A DNA stretch of 64,000 nt from Pristionchus mayeri (Eukaryota > Nematoda > Chromadorea > Rhabditida > Neodiplogasteridae), in the NCBI GenBank assembly GCA_036245805.1, contig BTRK01000001.1, forward strand, positions 38,886,995 to 38,950,994. The letters run 5' to 3'. The notes beneath the pieces are model-generated. The model was not told the DNA's origin and ran no database searches. It saw only the letters and a program-made list of their open reading frames with translations. This document shows, piece after piece, positions 9,569 through 18,911 of this stretch. The first letter of the stretch is position 1, and every line of letters begins with the position of its first letter. The position numbers and the translations under genes were made by a program.

Positions 9569-9830
9569 TTCTGACTTTCTGCTAAAAGTAGTTCGTCATA
9601 CCCGACAAGCCATTAAACAAGCTAACAATTCAGAGATTGGCTGTCTTGTCGAAATTCTTTTCAACATCCATAAAATAGCCTTTAGTCGTTCCGAACGAAA
9701 CGAAATTGTTCAATTCCTTCCAATCATACGATATATTGGCAAGTGTCGAGACGCTGAAAAGGCCCGAGACTTATTGCTAACCTTTGCTCATCATTTCATT
9801 CGTATCATTGTTCAATCTCTGATAAAATGA
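9543..9830 (+). CDS. Maverick ORF, helical, unknown function
   Basis: A 95-residue ORF that starts inside the zinc-finger gene and ends with a TGA overlapping the next ATG (ATGA, 9827-9830). It is predicted by eye to be mostly helical and basic (KVVRHTRQAIKQANN, FSRSERNEIVQFLP, RDAEKARDLLLTFAHHF). I do not recognise it. Overlap on both sides argues that it is a real gene of the element. Confidence 0.5.
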   Translation: MIQSRIARNSDFLLKVVRHTRQAIKQANNSEIGCLVEILFNIHKIAFSRSERNEIVQFLPIIRYIGKCRDAEKARDLLLTFAHHFIRIIVQSLIK

Positions 9831-10408
9831 TGAAGCATACTTCCCGAGTCCAACCATTTATCGCAGTTACACAGAAAGAGGCTAATGCTATCGAGATGGA
9901 GAGGAAATTAGACGAGGTTATACTTCGCAATGACATTGACCCTCATGTCAAAATGAGATTGTACCAGGATCGACTTGCTCGTCTTATCAACTATCGAAAG
10001 GATAATGCAGTGAAAGACGATAGGTCCGATCCCGTTGTTCCCGACGTTTCAGCCCCTCTCATTGACTTTCAATCTGAACCTCAAGAACCAGTTGACATTA
10101 CTTCAACCATCGAGGATTATGAAATTTTACCAACACTACCGGATACTAGGCCAGCAAAATTTGTTCCCTTACCGACGTCGTTCAGAGCTCCTAAAAAAGC
10201 TATTTCACATATTCCTCAAACACGACGGAAAACAATTGAAAAGCCTATTTGTCCTAGAGCAACCGTTAAAACACCGGCAAAATCTGTAAGGAAGCGACCT
10301 ACCGCGCATGCTGTTCAAAAAGATGGCGTTCTTCCTAGTTGGGAAGACCAACAAAGTCTTCGCGCCTTCAACGTGTTCAGCAAGGACTTGGCAAAAGGCT
10401 TTACATAA
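9827..10408 (+). CDS. Maverick basic protein with helical N-terminus, unknown function
   Basis: A 193-residue ORF. Residues 15-60 are a charged helical stretch (KEANAIEMERKLDEVI, DPHVKMRLYQDRLARLI) of a kind often seen in Maverick-like accessory proteins. The middle is acidic and proline-rich, and the C-terminal third is strongly basic (APKKAISHIPQTRRKTIEK, VKTPAKSVRKRPTAH), suggesting nucleic-acid contact or a core role. Its end overlaps the open frame of the integrase by about 100 nt in another frame. No enzyme motif is visible and the function is unknown. Confidence 0.5.
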   Translation: MMKHTSRVQPFIAVTQKEANAIEMERKLDEVILRNDIDPHVKMRLYQDRLARLINYRKDNAVKDDRSDPVVPDVSAPLIDFQSEPQEPVDITSTIEDYEILPTLPDTRPAKFVPLPTSFRAPKKAISHIPQTRRKTIEKPICPRATVKTPAKSVRKRPTAHAVQKDGVLPSWEDQQSLRAFNVFSKDLAKGFT

Positions 10409-11342
10409 GGGCTTGGCCCTAATTTTTTATTGTATAATATTGAAAAAGCTTTTTTATGACCTTGATCAACCTTCGGCTTACTCATCAGCTGGGCCATTGC
10501 AAAAAGCCAGCAAAGCCTTATACAAAAAAGTAATAAAGTTCTTAGAATCTCAACCAGTATACTCCCTTCACAAGCAAGTAAGGTACAAATTTCCTCGTAG
10601 TCTCACGACTGGAGAGTTCTTATTTTCCCACGTTCAGGCAGGCTTGATCGATATGAGTGCCTTTGCTCGTCAAAACAGGGGTCATCATTTTGCCCTTTCC
10701 ATGATTGACTGCTACATCCGGTTTGCCTTTGCCATTCCTCTTCACAGAAAAACTGGACAAGAGGTCGCTGACGCATTAGAGCGCACATTTGAGGGTCTTC
10801 AAATGTTTCCCACTTTTCTCATAACTGATCGGGGCAAAGAATTCGTAGGATCTCGTGTAAAGGAATACTTGACATCACGATTCATTAAACTGACTCATCC
10901 AAATTCGGATATTAAATGTGCAATAGTTGAACGTTTTAATCGAAAATGGGAAACTCGGCTTTTCAAGTATCTAACCGCAAATTCTACAAAGAAGTGCATA
11001 GATGTTTCCGACAAATTAACCAAAGCGATCAATAACTCATACCACCGTATGATCAAGTGTGCTCCTCAACAAGTATTTTCTGGAGAAAAGAAGCCAGCGG
11101 ATCGTATAAGCCCACCCTTCAAAAAACCTCGTTACAACGTTGGTCGTTTGGTTCGCATGAGCCAGGAAAATAAGGCATTCCGACGTGGTTACAAGTCTGG
11201 CTGGACCTCGGAAATATTTCAAATTGTTCTTGCGCTAGCCGGTTCGCCACCCTCGTATCGTCTTGTTGATCAAGCAGGAGAGGAAATCTCCGGAATTGTC
11301 TATGAGCCAGAAATTGTACCCGCCGCCACGCGCGCGCCCTAG
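10308..11342 (+). CDS. Maverick retroviral-type integrase (rve, DDE)
   Basis: A 344-codon frame. Homology to Maverick/Polinton integrases begins near residue 48 (LFYDLDQPSAYSS), so the first part may be untranslated or come from another start. The catalytic core has AGLIDMSAF (Asp115), FLITDRGKEF (Asp174) and AIVERFNRKW (Glu208). The C-terminus has a chromodomain-like segment (GRLVRM...FRRGYKSGWTSEIFQI, about 288-315) as in Polinton integrases. These enzymes insert the linear element DNA into the genome. The frame is unbroken to its stop at 11342, where convergent genes and a hairpin array follow. Confidence 0.9.
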   Translation: MLFKKMAFFLVGKTNKVFAPSTCSARTWQKALHKGLALIFYCIILKKLFYDLDQPSAYSSAGPLQKASKALYKKVIKFLESQPVYSLHKQVRYKFPRSLTTGEFLFSHVQAGLIDMSAFARQNRGHHFALSMIDCYIRFAFAIPLHRKTGQEVADALERTFEGLQMFPTFLITDRGKEFVGSRVKEYLTSRFIKLTHPNSDIKCAIVERFNRKWETRLFKYLTANSTKKCIDVSDKLTKAINNSYHRMIKCAPQQVFSGEKKPADRISPPFKKPRYNVGRLVRMSQENKAFRRGYKSGWTSEIFQIVLALAGSPPSYRLVDQAGEEISGIVYEPEIVPAATRAP

Positions 11343-11545
11343 GAAAACCCTAATCCCTAGGAAACCCTATCCCTAGGGCCCTAGTTTGCCGTGCAAACAA
11401 GGGCCCTAGGCCCTTGGAACCTTTGGTTCCGGGGGGAAGCTTTGCTTCCCTAGGTCCCCTACCCTACCCTTGGGAACCTTTGGTTCCCGAGGAAGCTTTG
11501 CTTCCTAGGTTCCCCTTAGGGTCCCCCTTTTTTTTTCTTTTTTCT
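11343..11545. repeat. hairpin array between convergent Maverick gene blocks
   Basis: Perfect short inverted repeats follow one another. GTTTGC-CGT-GCAAAC lies at 11384-11398. GGAACC-TTT-GGTTCC (11416-11430) is followed by GGAAGC-TTT-GCTTCC (11435-11449), and the same pair recurs at 11472-11488 (7-bp stem) and 11491-11505. Around them are CCCTAGGG/GGGCCCTA palindromes and then a run of T/C at 11523-11544. All sits in about 200 bp between the integrase stop and the capsid stop on the opposite strand. A role in terminating or separating convergent transcripts is inference. Confidence 0.85.
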
Positions 11546-11573
11546 TCATTGTATTCGATTTATTTGATAAACA

Positions 11574-12680
11574 TTACATGAGAGCGTCAACATGAGGTAC
11601 ACGGTTATCGTCAATGGTAAAAACATAATCATGCTCTATATGAAGAATACAATAAAGCCCTGGATCGGGTACTGCTTTGTTAAATTTGTCATTGAAACTA
11701 GTTGTTCCAAGGCTAATGAGATCAAATGTTTCAGAGTCTAGATTTGCAGAAATTTCAAAGACAAGGAAGGTGCAGCCATTCTTGAACATATCCCTGGAAA
11801 TTCCATTGTTGTCTAACGAGCGAGCGAGTCCAGTTCCTTCGAGCATGTTGAGATAATCGGGCATGCACAAGTCTTTTTCAAAGTCGAGGTTCAGGGGTCG
11901 AGAGGGAATGGTTCTTCCTCCGCATTCAATATAAGCCTCCTTTACGTCAAAATGTCTAAAATTGAATGGCGTCTTAGAATGAGATCCAATGTAAGAAAGT
12001 GCATCAACCATGCACATGACGACTCTCTTTGGTAGAGCAGATGTCATCAAACGGCATTCTGGAGCATCATAACGGCCAGCCGCAACAAAGTCCACGTAGT
12101 GAGAAGAAGACGCGGTTGATTGAAAAGATTCAGATTAAGCGTGGCGGCAAACTGTGCATCCTTTCCCTTTTCTACCCAACCCGTCCTTTTAATATGACCT
12201 GATGACGTCGGATCATTGTTGGGTTTATCATCCGAAGCATAGCCGCCAAGCGATAGAGTAGTGTTCTTGGTTTCCTTGTCAAAGTTGAGCTCAGTCTCAA
12301 TGATACTTCTCCAAGCATAAAGTGGCGAAGAATCTTCCACGAGTACGCTATTACACTTGGAATTGCTTGAAGAGGGTCTTGCCAATCATCTGGCAAAATG
12401 CGATGGGAAGTTTTTCATCTGCTTTTACTTCAATCTTCTTGCCATCCTTGTCTCTAATACCAATTGTGAACTGAATATAACTACGTTGGAGGTTGAGGAA
12501 GGTCTTTTGGAGATTATAGCGCCATTCTAGGGGCCCTTGCTGAGTTGATGAAAATGAATTTGTAAGAGGGCATTCGACGTAACGACTGTTGACTACACCC
12601 ACTGAAGTATCGGGAAAGCTAAACAGATCAAGCTTAGGAACAGTTGACCTCTTAGATTTGGGATTGATAATTTTTTGCAT
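11574..12680 (-). pseudogene. Maverick major capsid protein (double jelly roll), two frameshifts
   Basis: Three minus-strand segments in the order and spacing of a Maverick/adintovirus major capsid protein. The first (from the Met at 12680, KLDLFSFPDTSV... to KTLFKQF, near 12355) and the last (from about 12095, YVDFVAAGRYDAPECRLM... to a stop at 11574) share a frame. The middle (NSVLVEDSSPLYAWRSIIETEL... to NLNLFNQPRLLL) is in the next frame, so compensating shifts occur near 12350 and 12100. Landmarks of the second jelly roll are clear: TPFNFRHFDVKEAYIECGG, RPLNLDFEKD, ISRDMFKNGCTFLVFE. The protein would form hexon-like capsomers. About 370 residues in total is short for the family. Sequencing indels are an alternative to true decay. 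Confidence 0.8.
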
Positions 12681-12764
12681 TATTAAGCGGGAACAAAATA
12701 CGACTAAATTTTTCGCTTGGGATGAAAGCGGGACTGGAAGGTCGTTTACGACTTCCAAGACCAG

Positions 12765-12950
12765 TTAGATTGCGAAAAAGCCGCTGATGACGTCAGTTGC
12801 GACGCTTGCTGCGGCTTGCTTTATCTGTTTGCCAATGGGCGATTCAAGAAATGAAGGTATCGCTACTCGAAGTCTTTTGACGACTCCAGCAATACCTCGA
12901 CCGCGTTGATTACGAACTCCAACAAATGTATTGCCTGCGCCATACTGCAA
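12765..12950 (-). CDS. Maverick short core/minor virion protein-like ORF, start codon unclear
   Basis: A minus-strand frame of about 61 codons immediately upstream of the capsid gene. It is Gly/Arg-rich then hydrophobic-basic (RGRGIAGVVKRLRVAIPSFL, then QIKQAAASVATDVISGF), the pattern of short adenovirus pX/mu-like proteins encoded beside capsid genes in Mavericks and adintoviruses. There is no in-frame ATG: the frame starts with TTG at 12948-12950 after an in-frame stop about 30 nt upstream. The start therefore is lost, non-AUG or spliced. Function is inferred from composition and position only. Confidence 0.5.
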   Translation of the reverse strand: MQYGAGNTFVGVRNQRGRGIAGVVKRLRVAIPSFLESPIGKQIKQAAASVATDVISGFFAI

Positions 12951-13010
12951 TAGATTAAAAAAGTCTACTTACTGCAATAGATCCATACTGCAATAGATTA
13001 AAAAAGTCTA
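12941..13010. repeat. 27-bp direct repeat at the Maverick/rDNA junction
   Basis: CATACTGCAATAGATTAAAA plus seven further bases occurs at 12941-12967 and again, identically, at 12984-13010, with 16 bp between. The second copy ends exactly where 28S-like sequence begins. It could mark slippage or the repair event that joined the two sequences. Confidence 0.8.
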
Positions 13011-13198
13011 AGTTTGGGTGACTCTGAAGCCTTCAGAAGGGCTCGCCAAACGTCCCAGCACGTACCGACAATGAATGCGCAGACGATCACGAGTCGAAAC
13101 CCGATCACGACTACTGAACACTGCCAGTTTCGTCAACTCTATCCGCTTAGCCCCACGTGGTTTCACATTCTCTTGAACTCTCTCTTCAAAGTTCTTTG

Positions 13199-13230
<32 letters not shown>

Positions 13231-13550
13231 AAATCCTGGTCATATTTAGCCTTAGATGTGGTATACCACCCACTTTGAGCTGCACTTCCAAGCAACTCTA
13301 CTCCAAGACACGCCCAACTGGCCAAGTCGAGATCCGTACGGGCCTAGCACCCACTACGGGAAGACGCGTTCGAACGCACTTCGGACCTCAACGAAAACCA
13401 GACAGACGCGCCTATACGTGACACCTCGCTACAGGTAAGACCTGAGCGATTACACGCTGGGCTTTTCCCGTTTCACTCGCCGTTACTCAGGGAATCCTTG
13501 TTAGTTTCTTTTCCTCCGCTTACTGATATGCTTAAGTTCAGCGGGTAGTC
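13011..13550 (-). rRNA. 28S rRNA, 5' fragment
   Basis: The minus strand opens with ACCCGCTGAACTTAAGCATA and continues through the universal 5' region of large-subunit rRNA (CGGAGGAAAAGAAACTAAC, GTAACGGCGAGTGAA, CGAACAAGTACCGTGAGGG). About 540 nt are present before the sequence changes to the Maverick junction. Conserved segments show little decay. The exact end inside the variable D2 region cannot be fixed by eye. Confidence 0.93.
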
Positions 13551-13837
13551 ATGCATGAGATTAGGTTGATTCATACTAGAATCCTCATAGTCAGCCTTCT
13601 ATGGACGCCGAAGTTTCGCCCGCACACGATGCACGACGGGAATAGGGTAATGCACGAGAGCAAGCCAAGAGCGGCGGCTTACGACACGCAACGTCCTATC
13701 ACAAAACGACAGACAGAAGGCACGACGAGGTGCGGTTTGCAAACAAGTTTGCAAGTGTTGCCACTATAGATCTGATGACGGGAACTTACCAAGAAGCTCG
13801 CGCCACGACAAAGTCACTCGAGAGTGACACAATAGTA
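13551..13837 (-). other. internal transcribed spacer 2
   Basis: The sequence between the 5.8S and 28S segments in the normal rDNA order. No conserved features are expected or seen; boundaries follow from the flanking rRNAs. Confidence 0.8.
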
Positions 13838-13991
13838 CATTCAACACTAATCCATACATGCCGACGATTTCTCGCCGGCGCAATGTGCATTCAACGATTT
13901 CGTGCTCATTGTATCTGCAAGTCGCACTACTTATCGCAGCTAGCTGCGATCTTCATCGAACCAGGACTCTAGTGATCCACCACGTAGAGTT
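13838..13991 (-). rRNA. 5.8S rRNA
   Basis: The minus strand contains GGTGGATCACT, TCGATGAAGATCGCAGCTAG, TGCAGATACAATGAGCAC and GAATGCACATTGCGCC in order, the hallmark of 5.8S rRNA, over about 154 nt. The 3' end is approximate. Confidence 0.93.
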
Positions 13992-14257
13992 GTACAGTTT
14001 CGCCAAGCAGCGCCGAAGCACCACGAGACTAGGTTATATTTCGATGTCCAAAGCAAGAGGTTTGTCGGCGCCAACACTTCGAGGCCGTGTTGATCTTTAA
14101 TGCTAGCAAGCAGCTTACGTGACCGCCTATGTGCACGGAAGAGCACACTCCGACAGACGCCACCTAGCAACCAGACAGTTCCGTAACATTCAAAACCAAA
14201 CATTCGTTCAATCCGTTCAATTCACTTAATTACAGTACGTAATAGGTTGATCGACAA
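13992..14257 (-). other. internal transcribed spacer 1
   Basis: Lies between the 18S 3' end and the 5.8S start in the normal order; assigned by context only. Confidence 0.8.
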
Positions 14258-14402
14258 TGATCCGCGGTCAGGTTCTCCTAATCGCACCTTGTTACGACTT
14301 TTGCCCGGTTCAAGCCACTGCGATTAATTCGGTTCCCATCAGCGAAGAGAAACTCGACGCCGAAAGTCCCCGCATTTCTCGAGGCAACTCAGTCCCGGGC
14401 AG
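14258..14402 (-). rRNA. 18S rRNA, 3' fragment (145 nt)
   Basis: The minus strand reads CTGCCCGGGACTGAGT, CGAGAAATGCGGGGACT, TTAATCGCAGTGGCTTGAAC, AAAGTCGTAACAAGGT and ends GCGGATCA, as in the last part of nematode 18S. At 14402 homology stops abruptly, just where the near-universal segment with ACACACCGCCCGTC should lie upstream. The terminal hairpin loop reads AGAA instead of the usual eukaryotic TGAA. Confidence 0.88.
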
Positions 14403-15568
14403 AATCTATCTTATAATCTATCTTTATGAATCTATCTTATAATTATTGATATACATAACATGATTACCTGACTTTTTTGATACCTTCAAATTCCTGAAAC
14501 TTTAACATTCTTCCGAACCTTTGGACCTTTAAAACAAATTTTCGGAACCGATTGAGAGTTCAATTTAAAGAACATGAAAAGCTAAAAACTGGAAGGAATC
14601 CGGAATTCGTCAACGCTGACGTCGCATGGATTCTGCGAATTATGGGGCTCCTGGTTCAGCTGTCCTTTCCTGCAATCCTGTACTGTTCTGGTTCTGTCCT
14701 GCAATCTCTCAGAAGCTAGTTAGGTTAGATAACGAAGTTTCAGTGAGAAGATGATGTAGGCATCGCGTAGGAAATGAGTTGCGATTTTTCAGGCTGTGTA
14801 CTCCCTGTCGTACGTGACGGAAATATAGGAGCCAATACGATGCGATTTCCTAAAATATTAGGTTTTATGGAATTTTTTTTTTTTTTTGGAGCCACTTCAA
14901 GCGATTTTGCAGTCGTCGAAAGACGATTACGCTAGGTGGTGTAGTGCGGTGAGGCCGACTACTGTTTGGACTACGTATCCCTGCTGTCCAAGGTGCTTCT
15001 AGGGAACGATACATTTCGCGACCTGGGTCACTGCCAATGTGCGACCTTGTTTTATGGAATATGGTGAATTTATATTTTGCGATATTTTTGAATTCTTTTT
15101 TCATATGCATTTTCAAAAAAACAGATGGGCTTTTACGTTGAATTTTTAAATAAAAGATAAATGCAATAAAAGGTCGTAAAGGTTATTAATATTGGCATAT
15201 ACTAACAAATATTCTATGGTGTGCGCGTCCAACTTAGAATAACTTGGAATCCAATTTGGTGCAATTTTGAGATGGCACTTTTTTCGAGAACTTGCTTTTG
15301 CTTTTGCTTTCGCTTTTTGCATCCTATCCTTGTCGCTTAGTTGTGACATCGTATATCATGTTTTCACGTTGTCTAAGTAAGTCACAATCATTCCTAGTCC
15401 CAAATAACATGATAAATCATTATTATTATCTTCTGATAACATTCAACTGAGAAACTTATTATCGGATCACTCCTCTCAGAATTCTTCTCTCAAAACTCAA
15501 TTCAAAACCCACGTTTCGGAACTTTTTTTTTCGGAATTTGTGGTCTAGAACAATTATTCTCGGAACCA
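14403..15568. other. AT-rich intergenic with one possible retroposed piece
   Basis: No gene is recognised. A run of 18 T ending near 14886 followed by a GC-richer 170-bp block (to about 15055) looks, on the minus strand, like the 3' end of a retroposed sequence with an A tail. A lysine/alanine-repeat frame at 15146-15349 (minus) is not supported by anything else. Confidence 0.35.
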
Positions 15569-15864
15569 TTAAAGGGGTGCTCCGGGGAATGTTCAGTCAC
15601 TCATTGTGACCGTGCGGATGTTGTAGAGGCCGCTAACCCGATCATAAACCACTTTGTCCGAAGTCCCACAGACGACTATGAAGCTATTTACAGACGCGCA
15701 AAGTTCATTGATAGCGCAGGGACGTGACTGATCGTTTTAAGTTTCACTTGCTCTACTTCACATTCGCCTCTTTCTCTGGTTAAATTCGCTACAGTTTCCC
15801 ATTGAGAGCGCAGAATTTTCGTGGTGGGACTCCCTAGCATTCATTCCCCGGAGCACTCCTTTAA
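15569..15864. mobile_element. TTAA-flanked MITE (PALTTAA / piggyBac-like)
   Basis: Terminal inverted repeats of 19 bp (AGGGGTGCTCCGGGGAATG at the left, one mismatch at the right) sit directly inside TTAA at 15569-15572 and 15861-15864. TTAA target duplications are the rule for piggyBac-type elements and for nematode PALTTAA repeats. The 296-bp body has no coding capacity. Confidence 0.85.
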
Positions 15865-17098
15865 TACTGAATCATTTCACCCCTAACAAAATATGCAGAG
15901 CGTGTGCTAGGCTTCACAAATCCCCAACAAATTGCTTTAGAACTACGTTTTTTATAGGTAACAACTCAATAGCGCATCTGGGCTCCCCAGTTGGTTACTG
16001 TAGGTTCGAAAAAAAGTTCCGAAACTTGTGTTTTGAAATGGTAATTCCGAATCGATCAGTTCCAACCCAGACATTCTGAAATAAAATTTCGGAGATTTGC
16101 GGTTCTCGAGACCATCTTTCTGAGATGAGAGTTTCGAATGAGAGTTCCGAAAAATTAGCTCTGAAAAATGCGGTTCCAGAAAAAAAGTGCCATCTTAACA
16201 TTGCACCCTTTTTTTCTCTCATTGTCTCGCTCTCTCTCTCGTGGGTTCCAAGTTGAAATCCAGCAGACGAGAGAGAGCGAGATAAAAAGAGAAATGCGAG
16301 AGAGTGTGGCCAGTAGAGAGATTCGGTTTTCAAGTTGGATCAAGAAGCATCGAAGGCATTGAATCAAGAGGCGACTTGGAATCGCAATTTCTGCTTTATG
16401 TCACGTTTTAATATGCTCTCATTAGCATAATGTCATTAAATTGCACAGTATTTAGCAACCCTTAACACATGTATGACGAATCGATGAAGCAAAATCAGGG
16501 TCTTCGCGAACAATTTTTTTCAAACCCATTTAAAATCGATCAAACTAAGGTAGAATACTATTCTTGTCAAGAGTTTTTGAAAGAACAATACCAATTGTCC
16601 CAGAGCCGGCATTTAGGAATTCTCCGGCTTTTGTCCCGGAAATCTCCCGGATGAGCTACAGAGATGGTAAAGGGCTTAAAAAACGCAGAAAATTAAGTTC
16701 AGAAACTTTCATGCTGAAGACACAGCATGAAAATCAAAAATAAATTATCTGTGACTAAAATTATGATCTCCAAACAACAAAAAAAATGTTCTTCTCATAA
16801 TGTAGGAGACTTCTGTGAAATTTTATTAATGATTTTGAAGGAACATCTGCCCTCACATATAACAAAAAAATAAAAATATCAAAATAGTAGGGGTTCTAGT
16901 TCTCATTTTTCACATTCAATGTGTAGTAGTCGCAACTTCAGTTCTGCAATACCTAAAATTATCTTTCCGGCTCGCTATATTTCACTCTCTGTTACTTATT
17001 CGTGATGTTTTCAGACCAATGACCCTAAATTACTGTTTGAAATTTCGAACTTTCGAAAAATACGCTTTTCGCAGCCTCGGATGAAGACGAATTTGAGC
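15865..17098. other. intergenic with a GA/CT hairpin and a dispersed repeat
   Basis: TCTCGCTCTCTCTCTCG (16225-16241) can pair with CGAGAGAGAGCGAGA (16268-16282) to form a hairpin. A block at about 16465-16680 recurs elsewhere: its first part (CGAATCGATGAAG..., CTTCGCGAA) near 43709, and its second part (GAGCCGGCATTTAGGAAT) near 62235 and, diverged, near 63741. No gene was found. Confidence 0.5.
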
Positions 17099-18402
17099 AT
17101 TAAGAGAGACTATCTGAGTGAATGAACATATTTGTGAAGAGGCTTGGCAAAGTTGGAAAAATGTAATTCGCCCTAAATGTGTATATGTATAGTACTCAGT
17201 GAGCATAGCTCGGGCACGGTATATTTAGTGCTCTAGGTGGCATGCTGAGAAGTATGCGGCACTTTGGTCGAAAAACGTCAATTTTCGAAATTTGCCATTT
17301 CGCTATCGATCGGAACGGGTGATACCTCAAAAAATTTGGAATATTCATATGATTATATTTACCAAGTTTCATCCCTATCGGATACAAACTCTTTCTGAAA
17401 ATTCGAAAAATCGACTATTTTCTGTAAATTTTTCATTACAGCTCTTCCGGCAGAGTGGTTTGGGAGCGTTTTGAATTTTGATTCTTGTAGTACTAACAGT
17501 CCACTATATAATGGGAGAAAATAAGGGAAATTAAAAATACAGTTTTCGCAAAATTCGTGTTCAAGCACTGAAAAGTCGAATAAAGTCAGTTCATGATAAG
17601 GTCCCAGGACCTATCGTACCCCAATGGAACTTGAGAACGAATGTTCTGGAGTTATCCTACACGTAGTACTTGATGAGGGAAATTCACCAGCATCATCAGA
17701 ATTTCGATGCGCATCCGCGCGCGCGAGCGCGCTGTTGTTATAGAACTACCGTAACCTCTCAAATTTGTAAAGTGACAGCGCGCTCGCGCGCGCGGATGCT
17801 CATCGAAATTCTGATGATGCTGGTGAATTTCCCTCATCAAGTACTACGTGTAGGATAACTCCAGAACATTCGTTCTCAAGTTCCATTGGGGTACGATAGG
17901 TCCTGGGACCTTATCATGAACTGACTTTATTCGACTTTTCAGTGCTTGAACACGAATTTTGCGAAAACTGTATTTTTAATTTCCCTTATTTTCTCCCATT
18001 ATATAGTGGACTGTTAGTACTACAAGAATCAAAATTCAAAACGCTCCCAAACCACTCTGCCGGAAGAGCTGTAATGAAAAATTTACAGAAAATAGTCGAT
18101 TTTTCGAATTTTCAGAAAGAGTTTGGATCCGATAGGGATGAAACTTGGTAAATATAATCATATGAATATTCCGAATTTTTTGAGGTATCACCCGTTCCGA
18201 TCGATAGCGAAATGGCAAATTTCGAAAATTGACTTTTTTCGACTAAAGTGCCGCATACTTCTCAGCATGCCACCTAGAGCACTAAATATACCATGCCCGA
18301 GCTATGCTCACTGAGTACTACACATATACACATTTAGGGCGAATTCCATTTTTTCAACTTTGCCAAGCATATGTCCATTCACTAAGATAGTCTCTCTTAA
18401 AA
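17099..18402. mobile_element. 1.3-kb foldback element
   Basis: Two arms of about 640 bp are near-perfect reverse complements around a centre near 17750. The ends read TTAAGAGAGACTATCTGAGT at the left and its complement at the right. The central part contains a CGCGCGCGAGCGCGC block in both arms. A diverged relative lies at 46.7-48.0 kb. It has no coding capacity; the mirrored frames are artefacts of the palindrome. Confidence 0.9.
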
Positions 18403-18911
18403 ACTTAAAAATTGTAAGCACGGGAAGGACAGCTACTATTGACTACAGTAGTATATGCCGTGAGAGGGCCTGCGCTGCACAATCTGTTCGCCAAAAAACA
18501 AACCGATCGAACAATCAAAATTTTCCCTTAGCGTTCGTTTACAGTACCTACGAGAAAATCTTCCTTGATATTTGACCTCATTTTATCAATTTTGAATCGT
18601 TTACGGGACGAATACGATCCTCATCCTCGATCCTCGGGGACGATTTTAATGCTTAATTTCATTATGCCCTTGCTCCTCCTTTAAGTAAATGATAATAATA
18701 ATAATATTAATAATTATATGTATCTCTTCTAATTATATCCTATAATTTAAACCTGAATTTGTAGATTGTATGAAAAATTTTTTAATAAATTTTCTACAAT
18801 GCAATTTGAAATATTTATATAATTCATTTTTGTAAATATTTTAGTATTTAAGCAAAGAAAACACAAAAATGATTCTAACTAAATCAAAGTTTGCATTTCA
18901 ATTCATTCTTC
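18403..18911. other. upstream region of the 18.9-kb gene
   Basis: AT-rich sequence with no strong promoter motif and no repeat identified. Confidence 0.35.

Noticed and set aside
11343..11380. Telomere-like CCCTAA/CCCTAG repeats
   Set aside because: Nematode telomeres are TTAGGC-based, and the units here are irregular and part of the palindrome array.
15146..15349. Lysine/alanine-repeat frame (minus)
   Set aside because: It starts well but has no second exon, no domain and a low-complexity core.
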